From assembly GCA_016858145.1 (NCBI GenBank), contig JAEHOE010000015.1, positions 248,001-312,000 of the forward strand: a stretch of DNA of 64,000 nucleotides, in the 5' to 3' direction. This document shows, one piece after another, positions 57,249 to 64,000 of this stretch; positions within the stretch are counted from its first letter, which is position 1; every line of letters begins with the position of its first letter. A program made the position numbers and the translations under genes. A model generated the notes under the pieces. The model searched no databases, was not told where the DNA came from, and saw only the letters and a list, made by a program, of their open reading frames with translations. The stretch is from Edaphochlamys debaryana (lineage: Eukaryota; Chlorophyta; Chlorophyceae; Chlamydomonadales).

Positions 57249-58638
57249 GGGAGCCAGGGCGTGCCCGGGGAGGGTTGAGGAGCGCTGCTGGGAAGGAGGA
57301 GGCAGAGGGCAGGGAGGGCGGGGGCGGCTGGTCAGGAGGCAGCGGGTGGTGGGGGGCAGGCGCGGGGGAAGAGGCTTGCGCTGGGGCCGGACCGACGCGG
57401 GGGTGTGCTGATGGTAGGTGGTAGGGGCGCTGGAGCGGGTGAGTCATCGCAGACCCTGGCGCTGAACGGAACAAGAGCTTGCCCAACACATGCGGCGTGA
57501 AAGGGCAGTGTTGACCTGTGCTGGGACTTTTCAGCGCGGTGCACCAGCCCGTGGATTGCCGCGGCAAGGGTGTCGACTGAGGATGGCGAGCCGGCTGGGG
57601 CCGCCGGGCTCTTTTAGACGGGTGAAGATGTCGATTGAGGACATTACGCCGCTTTGGACCTGGGCGAGAGGAGAGACCGGGCGTAGGACTCGAAGGACTC
57701 TGGCTCTGGAACGGACCGTGAGGATTGTGGGTGCGGTCTGGACGGGAAGGAAGGGTGGCGTGGTCGCCGACCTTGGGAGATGAGCCGCGTGTCGAGGCTG
57801 TAATAGGGACTACCGCTGGAAGATGGGCGCGCTCGGAACCTTGCGCTAAGCCCATACGGCCATAACGAAGTGCAGTCCACCCGCACTTGCGACACGGTGG
57901 CACCGGGACAGAGGGGCTTCGTCCAGCAGTACGCCGACTACGCCCGCCTGTGCGCCTCGACGTTCGTCCCATACCGTATGCATGATCTTGCAATGGTCTT
58001 CCTCCCTCTTGAATGGCCACCGCGTGACGCATGTTCCCAAACGCTAGCGCCGCAAGGGCAGCAGCATCTACCTTGAACACCGCATATCGGTACCCATTTC
58101 CATCCGCTTCCCCACGCCCTGCCCACTCTCATCCCGCCTCTCCTACCATCCACGACGCAACAACTCAGCCCCTGCGCTCCCTATCTGCGGACAGCACAGC
58201 TGTTATGGCAACCCCCACCCCACAAACAGGGGGGGGGGGCAGGGGGGGGGCACTGCGGGGGTTGCTGTCGTCAAGTGCTCTGCGGGGCCGACACGCTTCT
58301 GCCGATCCACTGCGACCTGTCGCGATCGCAGTTCTGATGCTCACTGTTATTGAAGCGACCACAGGCGCAGCCCGGAAGCGCTGGGGCGCGAAGATTCCCA
58401 CCATGTAACACACACTTTTCAGAGCTAGGCCGCTCGCGTAACCGCGCAGCACATCTTGAACAGCGTAGCGCGATGAAGACACTAGTCGTAAGAAACGGTG
58501 CTCCCAAACCGAGGCCGAACATCAGTCGCTCTTGCTCTTGCGCTGCCCTCGCGACCTCGCAGTCGCTGCATGGTGTAGATCAGCCATCCATGTAATTACT
58601 GAAGCTGGTGGCAGGCTGCGAGAGGCCCGCGCGGCGGA
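57249..58638. other. Region between RPN7 and the RING relic, no supported gene
   Basis: Long minus-strand frames here are Pro/Ser/Arg-rich without motifs and overlap G-rich tracts. A G-rich run (about 58229-58251) may be unstable. Confidence 0.5.
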
Positions 58639-58735
58639 GCACGCCCCCCAGGTCGCGAGGGCACCAAGGCGCGCTTCCTCCGGGGCACGAGCCTGCTCGA
58701 GAAAATGAGATCAGCTATAGCGGGCATATTCAGCT
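58639..58735 (-). pseudogene. RING-finger exon relic (97-bp direct repeat)
   Basis: Matches 63904-64000 with a single mismatch. It includes the acceptor-like ctcgagcag and the codons ARA.EEARLGALATWGAC, then diverges exactly where the intact copy continues into CPVCR. It is therefore a truncated fragment of the RING exon. Confidence 0.7.
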
Positions 58736-59229
58736 ACCGCACGCACGCATCGGCATGGCGCGAGAGGCACGCAAACCCCCGAATTCTGTGCGTGTACATT
58801 TTTTTCACAGCGTCCGTAGATATGGGGCGAACAAGGATAGCTACGAGCCCGCTGGCATAAATCGCCATCCTCAAGCTTCCGATCTCATGAATACCTTGGG
58901 CCGCAGCTACAAACGCTCCAGTGCCCAGGAGCTTGAGCTTGCGGTATGCAATCAGTGACTGGCTAGCTCGAGTAGCTCCGGCCTGAATCACATGCCATGG
59001 TTCTGGATGCACACATGCACAGCCGCCGATGAAGCACATCCCCCCAGTAGCCAGTACAGCCATCGCCCCCCGCACTAGAACCCCAGGTTCCGCCACACAG
59101 TGCTCTTCAGGTGAACAGGGATGAACTTGCCCACAGGCCTCCCGGGTCCCGGCCACTCCTACTTCCAACGCCTCGCCGGAAGCACGCCCGGCCAGCCCAG
59201 CCCCAATCCCGCACATGGCGGGGCGGGGG
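58736..59229. other. 3' flank of the GT90 gene, no supported gene
   Basis: Only short unremarkable frames. It lies between the RING relic and the GT90 stop codon. Confidence 0.5.
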
Positions 59230-62200
59230 TCACCCATGTGCATCTACGGACCCATTCGTGAGCAGCGTCCCATTCGTGGGCTGCATGTAGCCCTTGGCCT
59301 TGAGCCCGGCCACAAACTGCTCCAGGTATGGGTCCATGTCGGAGAACAGGGACTTGTACCGGGTAAGCGCCTCCCGCAGGTAGCGAGCCCGGCCCGAGCC
59401 GGTGGTGAACCTGGAAGGAGCGCGGCAAGGGCTGAGGTCAGCGCGACCCATTTGGGGTAGCTGTTAGGGGCGTGCGCAACCAACCCACTTTCCCCACCCC
59501 CCGGAGGGCGGATAGCCGATAACTGCACATTGCCTTGAACCCCCTGCCGGCCGATCCGTGGGCGGCCGGCCCACTTGTGGGCGAAGTCCTGCGCCGCCGC
59601 TATGATCCGCTGCAGGTCCCGCGGGTCAGCGTGGTCGCGCCTCCGCAGGTCGTCGATGACGTCATAGATGTCGTCCAGGCGCCCCGCCGTTGCGTTTGGG
59701 GTTACATTCCAGAAGGGGACGTAGTGCACGCCAGGCCGCAGGGACCTGGTGGTTGAGGGGGGGTGCAAGGAGGGAGGTGTGGTGGGCAGTGGGGAGCAGC
59801 AGGGGCCGGCCTGGAGGGCACTACGGTAGGAATGCAGGGCTGGACTGCGCTTGGCATTTGAGGGGTTGGGCTGGGAGGCTTGGGGAGGTGCAGTGCCTCC
59901 CTGGGCGCGGGGGCGTGCAGTTGAACATGAGCGCAAGCAGGGCCCCACCGTACATGCGTGCACCCTGCCTGTGACCGCACCTGTAGAAGTACTCGACGAA
60001 GGGCTGTCGCTGGAGCAACACCAGCGAGTTGGTCAGCATGAGCTGTGGTAGGAGGGCCACAGCAGGCAGAGAAGGATGGATGAAGGTGCAAAAGATGGAG
60101 CACCAGACTCAGACACGCTTCTCCTCTCGAGCAGGTGCACCAGACACGCTTGCAAACCACACCTGCGGTCCTTGATCCCTTGATCCCCGTACCGCAGCGC
60201 ACACCTGGTTCAGCCGGGAACTGTAGGTTATGCCCTCGAGGTGGAGCAAGTACTTGTACTTGGCGTGCTCTGCCATGGGCACTCGGTCCAGAATCGGCAG
60301 CGGCTCGGGGTTGCACTGCAGAAGGGTACCGGTAGCGAAGGAGGAGCACGACACCTTACAGCGCATCCCGCGTCCGTCCCAGCCTGCATCCGAACTCAAC
60401 CCCACCTGCCCGCCGGCTGGAGGGACCCATACCCGGCAAGCCACACGTTGCCTTGACCCCCCTACCGCCCCTGTTCACCCACGCCCCCGCTGGAAGGGAG
60501 CTCACCGCCTCCATGGCTGCCCGCGACAATGGGTTGGTGTCCTGCAGCCACCACATGTCGGCCTTCTCCACGATGCCCGCCTCCAGGTAGCGTGGCTGGC
60601 GGTTGTCGCGGGCGTCTCGGTCGGAGCGCCAGGCCTGGGCGGGGTGGAACGAAAGGGGGGAGGGAGGGGTAGAGGAGGAGTGCAGGCAAGGGGACAAATG
60701 TCAAGGGAAACGGGATGGATTGGCCAAGTGGGACGAGGCGCCTGGGGCACTGGACTGAGTCAGTGTGGCGGGAAACGGGTTCCTCATTTGAAGGTTCACA
60801 GACACAAACATGCCTGATTGCCACCACTCACTAGATAGTTGCGGGGGCACGCGACCGAGCAGTTGGGGACGGGGTTGACCCTGAGCACCGGAAGAGGTGT
60901 GAAAGACGGGACCTTGAGACGTTCGGGCGCGGCAGCTGTAGCAATACCGGGGCAGGAGATGACCCCATGGCCCTGTCCCTGAGGCCTGCCCCTGCCCGTG
61001 TCCCCGCCGCTCGTCCCTGCAGCTCACCATTTCCCGCTGCAGAAGGTGTTGCCTCGGAAGAAGGCTGCGGCGGGGCAGGGAGGCAAGTTGCAATCAGAGC
61101 TTCCCAAGCCTGGATGCCATGCCCGGACACGTGGTCCGGAATGCTCCCGATCGCCATAGTGCCCCCGCCAAAGCAGGAGCTCTCTCTGAACCTCCTGACG
61201 GCAAGACACATCCCACGCAGGAGCATCGCATGCCCCCACCACCACCAGCAGCACCCACCGACGTCCTTCTTCAACCCCCAGGCGGCATAGTGGTAGCTGT
61301 TGGATTGCCACATGAGCTGGGGAACTAGGATATCCTCGTCGGGCCCCGTGTGGTCAATGGTCTTGCCCACAGACAGGGGAGGCACTGCGGGGGATCGGGT
61401 TTTGGTCGTTTGAGGTGCCGTGAGGACTGGTGGTGGGAGAGCTGGGGCTGGGTAGAAGCACTAGACCGAATGGATATTGGCACTTCACTCAGGTGAAGCC
61501 CAAATTCTTGGGGTATACACGGCAACCGTAGGCAAGCAGCCGACGTGCATCCAAGGAGGAAGAAAGCCTTATTCGGTGCCCTACTGGCTGTCCCTGACAG
61601 CTATGCAGCCCTGCACTCACCGGCGCAGGTCTTGCCGGGGCCGCACACCCGGGGACTGTGGGCCGGAGAGCGGGCGGGGCCGCAAGGCGTGCTGGGTCAA
61701 AAGTGTAACTTCCGGCGGCGCCATCAGCTGCAAGTAAACGGGCCTGCCTCGCCCTCTCACCAAACGCCAAAGGTCACGCCCCCGCCCCAACCCGACCCAG
61801 TCCCCGAGCCCCAAACCCAGAAGCAGCACAAGCGTTCGGGTCGGTGTGACGACGCCTGACGCCCTACACCCAAGCGCTGCACTCCTCCACGCCCCTCCTC
61901 GCAGGCCCTGCGTCCGCGGCCTGCAGCGCCCCTGCTCCCCAGCCGCACAACCACGGGGCAGCGCCTGTCCCCTGCCCCCGCTCGTGCTGCGCGTGCTAGG
62001 GCCCAAATCTGACTCATGCCGGTACGGCATACGGTACGGCATGGCTCAGGCGTTGTCATCCACGTTGAGCAGGAAGATCACGTCGGGCAGCTGCAGCAGG
62101 CCCGACTGCAGCCAGCGCGTGACGCGGCGGCCGAAGCACTCGTGCTGCGGTGGATGATGCGAGCGGTGGAGGGGCGAGGCGGCGGGGCAAAGGCGCGGGG

Positions 62201-63266
62201 TAAATTGGTGTGAGGGGATGCAGAGGCCAAGCTGGGCTCTTCCAGCGCTTGCGGCCCATCAGGCCGAGGCTAACTGGCATTCCTCTCAGGCCCCTCGACT
62301 CTAGCACCCAGTGCGCCTGGCTGTCCCACAGCTATCGGCACAAGACCAACCTCGCCCCGGTGCCTTGCTGGGAAGCCAGACGTGTCGACGCTGCTCCCTC
62401 CTGTGCCCCTCCCCAGTGGCCCTGCCACACCCGTTCCCTCCCCTGCTCCTCACCAGCACTCTCCCACCGGGGCCCCTCCCCTGAGGCCTTGTCCCTGCCA
62501 TGCGCCTCTCCCCTCGGGCCTCCCCCGCACCTCACCAGCGTGGTCGCTAGCTCCGGTGCCTCCCCCACGGAATCCACTTTGTCCCGCTGCACCCAGTACA
62601 GCCGGTTCTTCCACAACATGACGACGCGCCAGACACCGGGCAGCGGGCCGTATCGTGTGTAGAGGTCATCAAGGAGGGTCCACACGTCCGCGGCCCGCAG
62701 CGGCCCCTTCGCCCGCCAGCGCTCAATATCGACTTCCAGGTTTTGGCTGCGGGGTGAGGTTAGGGGTTGCTGAGCGGAGGGCCGGTGGACGCGCTGGCGG
62801 CCGGCGGCATGCTGACCAAGACAGGGGGGGCGGTCAGACCTGCCCCAGAGACCGGCGGGGAGGCGAACGCCACCCTGGCCCGACCGCCCCGTCCCGCTCT
62901 TCGTCTGTGCTCCTTCTCTCAGTCCCGGTTCTCCGCGACGCCCTTCCCGGGAAGGTCCTAGATTAGATTCCACACAGTGCAGCGTGCCCTTCGACTGACC
63001 CCGCCACACCTGATGAAGTCCCGCCACTCTGTGGCCGTTCCAGACCGTCGGGTGGGGTGGTGAGGGGGGGGGTTGAGCAGGTTGGGACGCCCAACACGTG
63101 CCCAAGGGCCGAACGCGTAGTACCTACCGTGGTCAGCGATATCGACACGCCCAATCGGCACCGATGTGACAGGCACATCATCCATTCCACCAGATCCATG
63201 AGGGGCAAGCGCCAGGAAGAGAAACAGCAGGGCGCCAGCGATTCGCCTGGTTTTGCTAGCTACCAT
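59230..63266 (-). CDS. GT90-family glycosyltransferase (CAP10/DUF821 type)
   Basis: Secretory-pathway sugar transferase. ATG 63266 starts a hydrophobic signal or anchor (MVASKTRRIAGALLFLFLAL). Exon 1 is 63266-63128. A 19-nt micro-exon, 63028-63010, gives EWRDFIR, and exon 3 is 62746-62536 (SQNLEVDIERW...VMLWKNRLYWVQRDKVDSVG). Later coding blocks carry CAP10 signatures: ECFGRRVTRWLQSGLLQLPD with FLLNV (about 62150-62050), DEDILVPQLMWQSNSYHYAAW (about 61350), FFRGNTFCSGKW (about 61050), CSVACPRNYL (about 60850), RQPRYLEAGIVEKADMWWLQD (about 60600), HAKYKYLLHLEGITYSSRL (about 60250), LMLTNSLVLLQRQPFVEYFY (about 60010), SLRPGVHYVPFW (about 59720). The end is TGA 59232-59230. GT90 enzymes add xylose or glucose to proteins or glycans; the acceptor here is unknown. 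Splice sites around 62050-61400 could not be fixed. Confidence 0.85.
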
Positions 63267-63855
63267 TGTTCACCAAGCGCTGGCTCATCTCCGCTATATA
63301 TACATCATAAGCTGGAGTCGAAGAGAGGTTACCTAGTTCGAGCGCGCGGGAATGTTTGTGCGTACATGTGAGCGCAGCTATCGCGGTACAGGCAGACGCG
63401 GGTGGCAACCAAGCCAGCGGACGTTACAGTATGTGTGGGAACCGCCGGTGCGTGGGCAGCCCTGGAATTTGCACTTGCGAACGCACGAATCAACGCAATG
63501 CTGGAAAAGCTTTTCAGGGGGCGGGACAAGGAACGGCAACAAGGCAGAATCCAAAAATGAAATGCACTGACCGCTGCGGGGCCCTCGCTGCATGCACTCC
63601 GACCCCGGGGTCGCCCCACCCTGCCATCCCCCGCCCCACGCCCCTGCCGTAATAACAGGCATGCAGCGCGGCACCAAAGCACCGACAGTACCGAACCTCC
63701 GCAGAACATTCATTCATAGCCAGGCTCATCTCGTCAGGTTTCCAACTTTCCATGCAGGTCCCCCGAGCCTTCTGCACCGAGTCGCCCCCCCTTCCACCCG
63801 TAGCGCCCCGAGCTCCTCACCCACTCCTTGCCCTAACCGCCGCCGCTCCCCCATT
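63267..63855. promoter_or_regulatory. 5' region of GT90, upstream of the GT90 start and downstream of RING
   Basis: The sequence contains a TATA-like word (ctatatatacatc, about 63294-63306) some 30 bases upstream of ATG 63266 on the minus strand, read tatatag. This could place the transcription start very close to the start codon. Otherwise no gene was supported. Confidence 0.4.
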
Positions 63856-64000
63856 TCACTGGAAGATGGGCACAACGGCTTGCACTGGGACCCGACACAC
63901 GGGGCACGCCCCCCAGGTCGCGAGGGCACCAAGGCGCGCTTCCTCCAGGGCACGAGCCTGCTCGAGAAAATGAGATCAGCTATAGCGGGCATATTCAGCT
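63856..64000 (-). CDS. Last exon of a RING-finger protein (5' part beyond window)
   Basis: An acceptor-like ctcgagcag (ending 63958) is followed by a 34-codon open exon, 63957-63856, encoding ARALEEARLGALATWGAC then PVCRVPVQAVVPIF and a stop. CPVCR near the C-terminus, preceded by a helix, is the second half of a C3HC4 RING as in many E3 ubiquitin ligases. The first Cys/His ligands must lie to the right of the window, so the assignment rests on half a domain. Confidence 0.5.
63904..64000. repeat. 97-bp direct repeat, right copy (cut by window edge)
   Basis: Partner of 58639-58735, offset 5,265 bp, one mismatch. It reaches the window edge, so the true repeat may be longer. Confidence 0.85.

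Noticed and set aside
57205..58080. 291-codon minus-strand frame after RPN7
   Set aside because: Pro/Ser/Arg-rich, overlaps the RPN7 last exon antisense, no recognisable domain.

Overview
The window is nuclear DNA of a volvocine or chlamydomonad green alga. It is GC-rich, genes carry many short GT-AG introns, coding exons are rich in Ala and Pro, and there is a family of gametolysin-type (peptidase M11) metalloproteases, which is typical of this lineage. Species cannot be fixed from sequence alone. No organellar, prokaryotic or viral genome features were seen.

1-12.4 kb is accessory DNA. A Ty3/gypsy-type element (plus strand) ends here: integrase C-terminus, then a PHD finger, then a methyltransferase-like domain, then a 449-bp LTR (1880-2328). 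It abuts the 5' part of a second, oppositely oriented copy (LTR 6183-5735, gag, protease-like region), as expected of a nested insertion. One weak hypothetical gene (7239-7805, minus) follows. Next are two tandem, related F-box/LRR-like genes (8027-9856 and 10516-12361) sharing a conserved last intron; the first has an in-frame TGA and the second an internal out-of-frame segment.

12.5-18.4 kb holds a Penelope-like reverse transcriptase with intact catalytic motifs but no visible GIY-YIG domain, fused to very long polyproline tracts whose frame drifts, followed by about 1.8 kb of non-coding DNA.

18.4-40.9 kb is the most interesting part: a tandem array of three minus-strand genes (A 18416-23268, B 26529-31857, C 35104-40553). 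Each encodes a signal peptide, jacalin-like beta-prism domains joined by Pro-rich linkers, and a C-terminal M11 domain with HEXXHXXGXXH zinc ligands that are split by an intron. A and B carry two jacalin-like domains, C carries three. Intergenic DNA is duplicated as well, with a unit of about 8.1-8.6 kb.

41.7-57.2 kb is conserved housekeeping sequence: tRNA-His guanylyltransferase (minus), sharing a 678-bp head-to-head intergenic region with a very large Ala-rich helical-repeat protein of OPR/TBC2-like character (plus), then the 26S proteasome lid subunit RPN7 (plus). I resolved 8 THG1 exons and 10 RPN7 exons that splice into full-length proteins of 258 and 385 residues.

57.2-64 kb contains a secreted or Golgi-type GT90 (CAP10/DUF821) glycosyltransferase (minus) and, at the right edge, the last exon of a RING-finger gene. 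A 97-bp piece of that RING region is repeated downstream of the GT90 gene, 5,265 bp away.
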